Below are positions 17,510-27,728 of a stretch of 39,728 bases of DNA, in pieces (the stretch's first letter is position 1; every line of letters starts with the position of its first letter). The notes below the pieces were generated by a model, which saw only the letters and a program-made list of their open reading frames with translations, did not search any database and was not told the DNA's origin. Source of the stretch: Actinomycetota bacterium. GTDB taxonomy: Bacteria > Actinomycetota > Acidimicrobiia > Acidimicrobiales > CADCSY01. The stretch lies in contig JAHWJI010000010.1 of assembly GCA_019348495.1 (NCBI GenBank), positions 1 through 39,728 on the forward strand, read 5' to 3'. Both the position numbers and the translations under genes were made by a program.

Positions 17510-17530
17510 GCGGTCACCTTCGCCGCTGCC

Positions 17531-18868
17531 GTGCTCGTACGTCTCCAAGCTGGCCTCGAGGGGTTTCGCGACAGCCTGTTCTTCTTCCCCGCCCTGTTTG
17601 TGGCGGCGGCGATCGTGCTGGCCCAGGTCATGCTCGAGGTCGACGCCCGGCTCTCCTTGGCGTCGGTGCCCTCATACATGCGATTCACCGTCGACAGCGC
17701 CCGGGAGCTCCTGGCCACCGTCGCTGGCGCCACGGTCACCGTCACCGGCGTCGTCTTCGCCCTGACCGCCCTCAGCGTGCAACTGGCGTCCAGCCAGTTC
17801 TCACCCCGGGTGGTGCGGGGCTTCCTGCGCGACGGGGCCATCCAGGCGGGCATCGGCTTCATGGCCGGCACCTTCACCTACTCCCTGGTTGTGTTGCGGG
17901 CGGTGCGCAGCACCGACGGGGGCGAGCCCACGGACGTGGTCCCCAACCTCTCGACGGCGCTGGCCCTCGTGCTGGCCATAGGGGTGGTGATCGCCATCCT
18001 GGCCTACGTCGACCACACCGCCCAGTCGCTCCAAGCCACCCAGCTCATCGGCAGGGTCACCCGGGGCACCGTCGCCCTGGTCCGCCGGCGCTTCCCCGAG
18101 GCCGGCACCAGCGAAGCCCCCGCGGTGGTGAGCACGGAGGTCGGGGACGGGCTCGGCCAGCGTCTGGCCGCGCCCCGCAGCGGCTGGGTGCAACAGATCA
18201 ACGAAGCCGAGCTCCTCCGTGGGCTGCCTCCCGGCGGGGTGGTGCGGGTCGATGTCCGGGTGGGCTCCTTCGTGCACCAACAGAAGCGCCTGGCCACGGT
18301 GTGGGCGGTCGACCCCAAGCCCGGCCAGCCGGAGAAACGGCTGGTGGAGGGCTTCGCCATCGGGCGGATCCGCACCATGCAACAAGACGTGGAGTTCGGC
18401 ATCCGCCAGCTCGTCGACATCGCCCTGCGGGCGTTGTCCCCCGGCGTCAACGACGCCACGACGGCCTACGAGTGCATGGTCCACCTGGGGGAGGTGCTCT
18501 ACGAGATCCTGCGGCGCGACCTGCCGCCGGCGGCCGTAGCCGGTGACGACGGGCGGCGTCTGATGCGGCCCCACGAGCTGACCCAGGCCGAGTACGTCCA
18601 TCAGGCGATCGACCAGATCCGAGCCAACTGCGCCGACATGCCCGACCTGTGCGTCGGCCTCCTGCACGTGCTCACAGGCGTGGCCCGAGAGCTCGAGGAC
18701 CTGGGCCTGGCTGACAGAGTCGAGCCCTTGCGCCGCCAGGGCCGCCTGGTCAGGGCCGGCGCCGAGGCGTCGTCGGCCCTTCCCCACGACCTGGCCCGGG
18801 TACGGGAGGCGGCCGCCGCCCTTTGCCCGGCTCCGGCCGACCCCGCCCCGCCAGGGCCTCGGGACTGA
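17531..18868 (+). CDS. DUF2254 family membrane protein
   Basis: A 445-residue predicted membrane protein. The N-terminal third has several hydrophobic helices (FFFPALFVAAAIVLAQVML, ATVTVTGVVFALTAL, ALALVLAIGVVIAILAYV), then a soluble domain with WVQQINEAELL, FVHQQKRLATVWAV and the family hallmark IRQLVDIALRALSPGVNDATTA. Function is unknown for the family. The first residues, LVRLQAGLEGFRDSLFFFP, fit the usual DUF2254 start, so GTG 17531 is supported even though it lacks a clear ribosome site. It is convergent with holB. Confidence 0.88.
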   Translation: MLVRLQAGLEGFRDSLFFFPALFVAAAIVLAQVMLEVDARLSLASVPSYMRFTVDSARELLATVAGATVTVTGVVFALTALSVQLASSQFSPRVVRGFLRDGAIQAGIGFMAGTFTYSLVVLRAVRSTDGGEPTDVVPNLSTALALVLAIGVVIAILAYVDHTAQSLQATQLIGRVTRGTVALVRRRFPEAGTSEAPAVVSTEVGDGLGQRLAAPRSGWVQQINEAELLRGLPPGGVVRVDVRVGSFVHQQKRLATVWAVDPKPGQPEKRLVEGFAIGRIRTMQQDVEFGIRQLVDIALRALSPGVNDATTAYECMVHLGEVLYEILRRDLPPAAVAGDDGRRLMRPHELTQAEYVHQAIDQIRANCADMPDLCVGLLHVLTGVARELEDLGLADRVEPLRRQGRLVRAGAEASSALPHDLARVREAAAALCPAPADPAPPGPRD

Positions 18869-18878
18869 GGGCCGTGGC

Positions 18879-18893
18879 CTGGGCGGCACCCAG
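18879..18893. terminator. short hairpin between convergent DUF2254 gene and holB
   Basis: CTGGG-CGGCA-CCCAG, a 5-bp stem with a 5-base loop in the 28-base gap between two converging genes. No U-tract. Position is the main support. Confidence 0.3.
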
Positions 18894-18896
18894 CTC

Positions 18897-19967
18897 TCAG
18901 GGCGTCGACAGTCTTGGCAGGCGCAGCAGCAGGGCCTGGAGGAGCAGGGTCTCGTTGGGGTTGCGGGTCAGTGCCACCGACGCGGCGGTGATGGCGTCGA
19001 GCCCGGTGAGGACAGGCCCGGGATCGGCCCCCGGGCGCACCAGCGCCTCGCGGTAGCGCCCGGCCAGGGTGGCCAGGCCGAAGCGCAGCTCGTCGGTGCG
19101 GTGGCGGCGCAGGGCCCGGCGCTGCGACGCCTCCAGCCGGCCCCGGCCCGATCCTCGCTCGCCCGTGCTCGCCACCCTCGCCTCCAGCTCGGCCAGCTCC
19201 TCGGCGTGGGCCCGGCGCAACGGTCCGGCCGCCTCCTCCACCAGTTCCAGCAGCTCGGCCGCCACCACGGCCACCGCGGCCCCGCTGCCGTCGAGGCTTT
19301 CGGGCACTCCGGCCCAGGCTCGCCGGCGGCGGTCCAACCCGGAGTCGCTCACCAGCAGTCGGGCACGGTCGAGGTTCCCACCCGCGGCCGTGGCGGCCGT
19401 GGCCGCCCGGGTCTCTTCCACCCCCTCGGCCACCAGCAGGGCCATCAGCGTGGGCGCGGGCACCGGGGCCACGTCGATGCGCACACATCGCGAGGCGATG
19501 GTCACCAGCTCAGGGGGAACGTTGTCGGCCAACACGACGAACACGGTGCTCTCGGGCGGCTCCTCGATGGTCTTGAGCAGGGCCGGGCCGACCCGCTGCA
19601 CCCGGTGGAAGTCGGCCAGCACCAGCACCTTGCGCCGTCCCTCGATGGGGCTGCGCACCGCGACCCGGATGATCTCCTCGGCGTCGGCGATGCGCAGGAA
19701 CGCACCTTCGGGAGCGAAGGTCACCGCGTCGGGGTGCCCGCCGGCCAAGGCCAGTCGACAGTCCCGGCAGGTCCCGCACCCCGCCGCTGGGCACAACAGG
19801 GCGGCGGCGAAGGCGACGGCTGCTGCTGCCGTCCCGGCGCCGGCCGGTCCCACGAGGAGGTAGGCGTGCACGGGGGCGAAGCTCGCCGCCCGGAGCTGGG
19901 CCACGAGCTGGGGCTGGCCGGCGACGCCGGCGAAGGCGTCGTCGGCCTCTACCGGTGCCTCACTCAC
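18897..19967 (-). CDS. holB: DNA polymerase III subunit delta' (clamp loader)
   Basis: A 356-residue clamp-loader subunit. It begins [17 protein letters not shown], followed by LLVGPAGAGTAAAAVAFA: a P-loop in which the usual Lys is Thr, as expected for a non-hydrolysing delta' subunit. A cysteine cluster, CPAAGCGTCRDC, forms the small zinc module, then VRSPIEGRRKVLVLADFHRV, LLKTIEEPPESTVFVVLAD and SRCVRIDV, typical of DnaX/HolB. GTG 19967 gives VSEAPVEADD and overlaps the tmk stop by 8 bases. tmk-holB is a widely conserved pair. The rest of the open frame upstream is a shadow of tmk. Confidence 0.93.
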   Translation of the reverse strand: MSEAPVEADDAFAGVAGQPQLVAQLRAASFAPVHAYLLVGPAGAGTAAAAVAFAAALLCPAAGCGTCRDCRLALAGGHPDAVTFAPEGAFLRIADAEEIIRVAVRSPIEGRRKVLVLADFHRVQRVGPALLKTIEEPPESTVFVVLADNVPPELVTIASRCVRIDVAPVPAPTLMALLVAEGVEETRAATAATAAGGNLDRARLLVSDSGLDRRRRAWAGVPESLDGSGAAVAVVAAELLELVEEAAGPLRRAHAEELAELEARVASTGERGSGRGRLEASQRRALRRHRTDELRFGLATLAGRYREALVRPGADPGPVLTGLDAITAASVALTRNPNETLLLQALLLRLPRLSTP

Positions 19968-20622
19968 CGTGCTCCTGCCTTGACCCGCTGCCGGCACCGG
20001 GTGCAGCCACGGCACCGGACAACGACAGCAAGCGGGCCGCCACTGCCTCCCAGACCCGCTCGGCCACGGTGTCTCGGCCTCCCCCGGCGTCGACCACCAC
20101 CCAGCGCACGGGATCAGCGGCGGCCAGGGCGGTGAAGCCCTCGGCCACCCGACGGTGAAAGTCGTCTCCCGCCGCCTCCACGCGGTCGAGGTGGACACCC
20201 CGTCGGGCGGCCGCTTGCTCGGGCGCCAGGTCCAACAGCACCACCACGTCGGCCTCCAGCCCGCCGGTGGCGAAGCGCGACAGCGCGGCGACCTCGCCGA
20301 GGGGCAGGCCCCGGCCGAAGCCCTGGTAGGCCAGCGACGAGCCCAGGTAACGGTCGCTGACGACATGACGCCCGGCGGCCAGGGCGGGGGCCACCACCTC
20401 GGCCACGTGCTGGGCCCGGGCTGCGGCCATGAGGAGGGCCTCGGTGCGGGGGTGGGGCTCGATCGATGCCGGATCGAGGAGCAGGGACCGGATGCGCTCA
20501 CCGATCTCGGTCCCCCCCGGCTCCCGGGTGAGCACGGCGTCGAGGCGGGGGGCCAGGAGAGCGGCCTGGGTGGACTTGCCGCAGGCTTCCCCCCCTTCGA
20601 GCACCACGAGGCTGGCCTTCAT
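19960..20622 (-). CDS. tmk: thymidylate kinase
   Basis: Phosphorylates dTMP to dTDP. The 220-residue protein has the P-loop LEGGEACGKSTQAALL (8-23), TREPGGTEIGERIR with the catalytic arginine region, the VVSDRYLGSSLAYQG motif, and a lid region with arginines (AARRGVHLDRVE). The C-terminal 20 residues are a low-complexity extension. ATG 20622 overlaps the MFS stop as ATGA, so the kinase is translationally coupled to a transporter. In Streptomyces the two are known as one fused polypeptide; here they are separate. Confidence 0.95.
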   Translation of the reverse strand: MKASLVVLEGGEACGKSTQAALLAPRLDAVLTREPGGTEIGERIRSLLLDPASIEPHPRTEALLMAAARAQHVAEVVAPALAAGRHVVSDRYLGSSLAYQGFGRGLPLGEVAALSRFATGGLEADVVVLLDLAPEQAAARRGVHLDRVEAAGDDFHRRVAEGFTALAAADPVRWVVVDAGGGRDTVAERVWEAVAARLLSLSGAVAAPGAGSGSRQEHGE

Positions 20623-22055
20623 GGCCGCGGCTCCCCCCCTGGCCGGTCCTCACGCAGGACCCGGCCCGAGGCCACCCCGGCCACGATGATGATGACGGCC
20701 GCCAGCCACAGCGTCAGGCGCACGCCGGGGGTGCTGATGGTGAGCCCCGCCCACGAGACCCCCTCACCCAGGAAACGTCCGGACAATCGCCCGAGGGCAC
20801 CGGCGAGGAAGGGTCCCACGGCGAAGGCTATGAGCAGGCACAGGCGGACCAAGGTGTACAGGGCGGTGAAGGTGCGACCCCGCAGCTCGTCCGAGACACC
20901 TTCTTGGAGGATGGTGTAGCCAAGGACGTAGGCGCAGCCGGCACCCACCCCGAGCAGGGCGACCAGGACCAGAGCAGGGATCAGCGTTGACATGGACGCT
21001 CCCGCCAGGAGCGACACACCGGCGAGCACCACCGCGCCGGTGAAGGTGCGGGGCTTGTTCAGCTTGGTGTTCAACACCGAGACGGCCATCACCCCGGCGG
21101 CGACACCCATGCCCAGCGAGAAGACGACGAGGCCGAAGCCGGCTGTCCCCCCTCCGAGCACCTGGGCGGTGAACAACGGGCCGAGCGGCACCAGCATGCC
21201 GCCGCCGATCAACCCCGTTCCCAGGCCGACCATGACCGCCGCCACCATCCGATCGGCGGCTATGAAGTGCCAGCCCTCCTTGAACTCGGTGAAGCTCCCA
21301 CTGAAGCTGATCCGACGACGTGACGGTGGCGGTGCCGACCGGGAACGGTTCCCGAAGCGCATGGTGGAGATGAGCACCGCCGACAACATGAAGGTCGCTA
21401 CATCGAAGTACACCGCCAGCGACGACTCGTCCAGAAAGGCCAGGGATTGGCTACGACTGAGGATGTCGGCCACCTTGGCCAGGCCGGCAAACAGGGCGGC
21501 GGCGATGGGGATGGTCCCGTAGGCGGCCACCATGGAGAGCGAGTTGGCCATGGCCAGGTGACCGACCGGGACCATGTTGGGGGTCTCCGCCTCTTTGGCC
21601 GGTGACCACATCACCGTGAGCACCTCCAGCAGGAACGAGACGATGACGAGCTGGGGGATGGTGTCGACGAAGGGCAGCCCCAGCAGCACCAGGCCCCGTC
21701 CGACGTCGCAGCCCACCATCACCCGCTTGCGGTCCCACCGGTCGAGCAGCACCCCGGCGACGGGGGCCAGGAAGAAGCCGGGCAGGATGCGGGCCGTCAT
21801 CACCACGCCGATGGCGCCCGCCCCGCCGATGCGCTCGGCGATGGCGAGGATGGCCAAGAAGCCGATCCAGTCGCCCATGGCGGAAACCACCTGGGCCAGC
21901 CACAGCCGGAAGAAGTCGTTCGTCCCGAAGAGCCGGACGGTGGCGGTGCGCGAGGACACGGGGGCCAGGTGGGGCACGGGCCGGGTAGGCGCGTCGGGAT
22001 CGGCGGTGCCGGGGTGGCGGGGCTCCGGCTCCCGCGGGCGTCGGGCCTGGGCCAC
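20619..22055 (-). CDS. major facilitator superfamily transporter
   Basis: About 478 residues with twelve predicted membrane helices. Recognisable pieces are NDFFRLWLAQVVSAMGDWIG at the first helix, then LAPVAGVLLDRWDRKRVMVG, the A-motif-like loop between helices 2 and 3, and LQEGVSDELRGRTFTALYTL in the second half. It resembles the MFS_3 (enterobactin exporter-like) group; the substrate is unknown. The start could be GTG 22085 or GTG 22055; 22055 is chosen because TAGGCT lies 7 bases before it. Its stop overlaps tmk. Confidence 0.88.
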   Translation of the reverse strand: MAQARRPREPEPRHPGTADPDAPTRPVPHLAPVSSRTATVRLFGTNDFFRLWLAQVVSAMGDWIGFLAILAIAERIGGAGAIGVVMTARILPGFFLAPVAGVLLDRWDRKRVMVGCDVGRGLVLLGLPFVDTIPQLVIVSFLLEVLTVMWSPAKEAETPNMVPVGHLAMANSLSMVAAYGTIPIAAALFAGLAKVADILSRSQSLAFLDESSLAVYFDVATFMLSAVLISTMRFGNRSRSAPPPSRRRISFSGSFTEFKEGWHFIAADRMVAAVMVGLGTGLIGGGMLVPLGPLFTAQVLGGGTAGFGLVVFSLGMGVAAGVMAVSVLNTKLNKPRTFTGAVVLAGVSLLAGASMSTLIPALVLVALLGVGAGCAYVLGYTILQEGVSDELRGRTFTALYTLVRLCLLIAFAVGPFLAGALGRLSGRFLGEGVSWAGLTISTPGVRLTLWLAAVIIIVAGVASGRVLREDRPGGEPRP

Positions 22056-22062
22056 GAGAATC

Positions 22063-22068
22063 AGCCTA
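22063..22068 (-). promoter_or_regulatory. -10 element (TAGGCT) for leaderless MFS-tmk-holB mRNA
   Basis: TAGGCT, 7 bases, then GTG 22055 on the minus strand. A second TAGCTA overlaps it. It would drive the MFS, tmk and holB genes as one unit. Confidence 0.4.
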
Positions 22069-22075
22069 GCTAGGG

Positions 22076-22237
22076 TTGCCGACACAGCCGGGTGGGGCTG
22101 CGGTCGAGCGCTTCATCCAGGTCGTGGTCGAACTCGCCGCCGACATCGACGCCCACATCGTCGTCGCCTGGCTCGAATCGGCGCCGCCCGCCAGCTCCTC
22201 GTGGACCTCGACGCCCACGTGGGCCACGTCGCGTTGA
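22076..22237 (+). pseudogene. possible fragment of a HepT/DUF86-like toxin
   Basis: In the gap between topA and the MFS gene, the plus-strand frame reads AAVERFIQVVVELAADIDAH followed by IVVAWLESAPPAS before a stop at 22235. This resembles the ER.LQvv.e...Di..Hi...PP.s core of HepT (MNT/HepT toxin-antitoxin) proteins. The N-terminal helices and the remainder are missing. The call rests on pattern memory and may be chance in GC-rich sequence. Confidence 0.3.
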
Positions 22238-22271
22238 ATCTCCCACGAGCAGCGAAGCTGACCGTGGCGCG

Positions 22272-25046
<2,775 letters not shown>

Positions 25047-25052
25047 GCCTCC

Positions 25053-25081
25053 ACGCAAACCCGGCACCGGGGGGTTGTCAA
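25053..25081 (-). promoter_or_regulatory. topA promoter (TTGACA ... TTGCGT)
   Basis: A consensus TTGACA (25081-25076), a 17-base spacer and a poor -10 TTGCGT (25058-25053), then 6 bases to GTG 25046. The geometry puts transcription at or next to the start codon. The -10 matches TATAAT at only two positions, so strength is uncertain. Confidence 0.4.
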
Positions 25082-25184
25082 ACGGCGCCGCTCCCGGCCG
25101 GGTCCGCCAGCAGACGCCGTCCCTCGGTCATCCGACGCTCCGTGATCCGCTCCTGCACTGGAGGCCGTGGGCCGGGCAGCGCCC

Positions 25185-25874
25185 TCAGGCGCTGGCGGCG
25201 TCGTCGGGCCCGGTGGCGCGGCGGTGCACGAAGACCTGGTGGGCGACCAGGCTGGACAGGGTCCGGTCGTGGCCCGCCACCCGCAGCACGAGGGGCCCGT
25301 CGAAGGGGTGCTTCTCCTTGACCTCGATGTTGACCCCCGGGCGCAGACCGAGGGTGTCGAGGAACGCCACCACCTCCGGGTCGGTCGACCCGGGTACGGC
25401 CACGGAGGCCACGTCGCCGGGCTCGAGGGCGTACAGCGACGGCATGGCCGGGATGTCGGCCGCCTCCAGGGCGGGGATGGGAAAGCCGTGGGGGCAGGTG
25501 GCGGGCCGGTCGAGTGCGACGAAGATGCGGTCCTCGACCTCCTGGGGCAGGTCGTGCTCGAAGCTGCCGGCCAGTCGGTCGGCCTCGTTCCAGGCGTAGC
25601 CCAACATGTCGGCCAGAAAGCGCTCGACGATGCGGTGGCGACGAATGGCAGCCACGGCGGACCGGCGGCCGGCGACGGTGAGCTCCACGCCGTGGTAGGG
25701 CCTGTGGTCCACCAGGCCCCGCTCGGCCAGGCGCTTGACCGTGAAGGTCACCGTTGCCGGGGCCACTCCGAGGGCCTCGGCCAGCGCGCCGGTCTGAGCG
25801 TCGAGACGGTCGCGGGTGAGGCGGTAGATGGCCTTGAGCGTCTCCCGCTCGGATCTGGTGACGGCCGCTCCCAT
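25185..25874 (-). CDS. DtxR-family metal-dependent transcriptional regulator
   Basis: A 229-residue iron- or manganese-sensing repressor. Residues about 27-57 form the winged helix (ALAEALGVAPATVTFTVKRL), followed by the dimer/metal domain with RHRIVERFLADMLGYAWNEA, EHDLP and CPHGFPIP, whose His, Glu and Cys residues match the IdeR/MntR metal ligands. The last 75 residues look like a FeoA/SH3-like domain. ATG 25874 is the first good start. It is divergent from the multicopper oxidase cluster with 113 bases between, where a palindrome lies, so it may control that cluster and itself. The exact metal is unknown. Confidence 0.88.
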   Translation of the reverse strand: MGAAVTRSERETLKAIYRLTRDRLDAQTGALAEALGVAPATVTFTVKRLAERGLVDHRPYHGVELTVAGRRSAVAAIRRHRIVERFLADMLGYAWNEADRLAGSFEHDLPQEVEDRIFVALDRPATCPHGFPIPALEAADIPAMPSLYALEPGDVASVAVPGSTDPEVVAFLDTLGLRPGVNIEVKEKHPFDGPLVLRVAGHDRTLSSLVAHQVFVHRRATGPDDAASA

Positions 25875-25943
25875 GTTCTCGACGCCCAGAAGCTACTGCA
25901 CCGACGACCTGTCGGGCCGCGGTCACAGCGCTACATGGCTTCG

Positions 25944-25956
25944 ATAGCCTGGCTAT
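25944..25956. promoter_or_regulatory. palindromic operator candidate, ATAGCC-T-GGCTAT
   Basis: A perfect 6+1+6 inverted repeat in the gap between the DtxR-type regulator and the multicopper oxidase. It overlaps TATAGC, a plausible -10 for the oxidase gene (start 25988, AGAAGGG ribosome site). DtxR-family repressors bind palindromes in such positions; the sequence is related to, but not the same as, the IdeR box. Binding is inferred. Confidence 0.45.
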
Positions 25957-25987
25957 AGCTGCACGACAAACCTAGAAGGGCGGCGGG

Positions 25988-27166
25988 GTGGCGAAGGACC
26001 AGGATCAGCAACCGGCGCGCGAGAACAGCGGCTTCATCGCCGCTGTGGTGCTCATGGTCGTCATCGCCGTAGGGGCCGGAGCGCTCCTGGGAAACCGGGG
26101 CGAACCGGTGCCCGGCACCGAGGTGGCAGCGGCCCCAGGCCCAACGTCGACGCCCGATGCCCACGTCGAGGGAGATGTCGACCCGTCCGACGGCCACGGA
26201 GCGAGCGCCGGCGCCGGCGCCGAGGAGGAGGTGGAGATCCCTCCCCAGGTGGAGCTGGCCAGCGCCCCGGTCGAGGGCCAGCGCGTCGAGCGCATCGAAC
26301 CCGAGGTGGCCGACGGCGTGAAGGTCTTCACCCTCAACGCCGAGGAGGTGCAGTGGGAGCTGATCCCCGGCAAGGCGGTGACGGCCTGGGGCTACAACGG
26401 CCAGGTGCCCGGCCCCGAGCTCTGGGTGAACGAAGGCGACCGCATCCGGGTCAACTTCACCAACGATCTGCCCGTGCCCACCACCATCCACTGGCACGGC
26501 GTCGCCGTGCCCAACGAGATGGACGGCGTTCCGGGCGTGACCCAGGACCCGATCGAGCCGGGTGGGACCTTCGTCTATGAGTTCGAGGCCAAGCCGTCGG
26601 GGACCTTCTGGTACCACTCCCACTTCGACTCCGCCCGCCAGCTCGACATGGGCCTCTCCGGGGCGTTCGTCATCAAGGGGGCCGACGAGCCCGCCTACGA
26701 CAAGGAGTTCGTGCAGCTCCTCGACGAGTGGATCCGCCTCCCCGAGGGCCGCAACGGCTGGGAGGGCGTCACCCACGCCGGCCACAACAACGCCGAGTAC
26801 AACTGGTTCACCATCAACGGCACGTCGTTCCCGGCCACCCCCAACATGGAGGTGGCCGAGGGTGACCGGGTGCGGGTGCGCATCATCAACGCCGGCTACC
26901 AGGCCCACCCCATGCACCTGCACGGCAAGCGCATGACGGTGGTGGCCAAGGACGGTGCACCGTTATCCCAGCCCTACGAGGCCGACACGGTGCTGGTGGG
27001 CTCGGGCGAGCGCTACGACTTCGAGTTCCTCGCCGACGATCCCGGTGACTGGATGTTCCACTGCCACATCCTCCACCACGTCACCAACGACGCGGTGATA
27101 GAGCCCGGCGGCCTGATGAACTTCGTGACCTACCAGGGCCACGACAACGCCTACCAGCGACCATGA
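25988..27166 (+). CDS. membrane-anchored two-domain multicopper oxidase
   Basis: A 392-residue cupredoxin enzyme. Residues 16-35 form an N-terminal membrane anchor, then a 60-residue low-complexity linker, then two cupredoxin domains. All four copper motifs are present: HWH (168-170), HSH (210-212), HPMHLH (307-312) and HCHILHH (358-364). They supply the type 1 and the type 2/3 trinuclear sites. The layout fits nitrite-reductase-like or small laccase enzymes; four motifs with HxH pairs favour an oxygen-reducing oxidase. GTG 25988 has an AGAAGGG site 7 bases upstream. It heads an operon with a YtkA-like protein and a molybdoenzyme, all facing the envelope. The natural substrate is unknown; iron, manganese, copper(I) or phenols are possible. 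Confidence 0.9.
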   Translation: MAKDQDQQPARENSGFIAAVVLMVVIAVGAGALLGNRGEPVPGTEVAAAPGPTSTPDAHVEGDVDPSDGHGASAGAGAEEEVEIPPQVELASAPVEGQRVERIEPEVADGVKVFTLNAEEVQWELIPGKAVTAWGYNGQVPGPELWVNEGDRIRVNFTNDLPVPTTIHWHGVAVPNEMDGVPGVTQDPIEPGGTFVYEFEAKPSGTFWYHSHFDSARQLDMGLSGAFVIKGADEPAYDKEFVQLLDEWIRLPEGRNGWEGVTHAGHNNAEYNWFTINGTSFPATPNMEVAEGDRVRVRIINAGYQAHPMHLHGKRMTVVAKDGAPLSQPYEADTVLVGSGERYDFEFLADDPGDWMFHCHILHHVTNDAVIEPGGLMNFVTYQGHDNAYQRP

Positions 27167-27187
27167 CCGAGGAGTAGGAGAACCCCG

Positions 27188-27703
27188 ATGAGCAACTCCG
27201 GACGCACCGCCGTCATCGCCGTCATCGCCGTGGTGGCCTTCGGCGCCGCCTTTCTTCTAACCCGAGGCGATGAGGAGACGGCCCCGGCGACCGACGTCGC
27301 CGCCGGCGCCCGCAGTTCCACCACCGAGGCCGACAGCCGCTCGGGCGGTGCCGCGCCCGACGACGACGCCAACCCCTGTGTGGTCGACGAGGTCGTGCCC
27401 GTAGCCGAGGCCGGCTACGAGGTGACGGTGGCCACCGAACCCGACCCTCCGGCGCCCCAGGGCACCACGCTCGAGGTGCTCGTCCAGCGTGACGGGGCCC
27501 CGGTGTCGGGAGCAACCGTGTGCATGAGCGCCGACATGTCGGACATGTCCCATGGCGGCGTCAGCAAGCAGGCCGAGGAGCTGGGTGAGGGCCGCTACCA
27601 GATGGCCGTCGACTTCGGCATGCGGGGGAACTGGAGCGGGGGTGTCCTCGTCGTCGAATCCGGCCAGGGCGCCTCGACGCCGGTCTCGTTCAACGTCCAG
27701 TAG
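27188..27703 (+). CDS. YtkA-like (copper-associated) exported protein
   Basis: A 171-residue protein with an N-terminal membrane anchor (VIAVIAVVAFGAAFLL), a flexible Thr/Ser/Asp-rich linker, and a C-terminal immunoglobulin-like YtkA/FixH-type domain: LEVLVQRDGAPVSGATVCMS, MSDMSHGG with Met/His residues suited to copper, GRYQMAVDFGMRGNWSGGV. An AGGAG ribosome site stands 8 bases before ATG 27188, 21 bases after the oxidase. YtkA-like proteins occur with copper trafficking and cytochrome oxidase assembly; here it may hand copper to the oxidase. This is inferred from neighbourhood. Confidence 0.8.
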   Translation: MSNSGRTAVIAVIAVVAFGAAFLLTRGDEETAPATDVAAGARSSTTEADSRSGGAAPDDDANPCVVDEVVPVAEAGYEVTVATEPDPPAPQGTTLEVLVQRDGAPVSGATVCMSADMSDMSHGGVSKQAEELGEGRYQMAVDFGMRGNWSGGVLVVESGQGASTPVSFNVQ

Positions 27704-27728
27704 GGCCTCGACGCCGAACACTTCGGCC

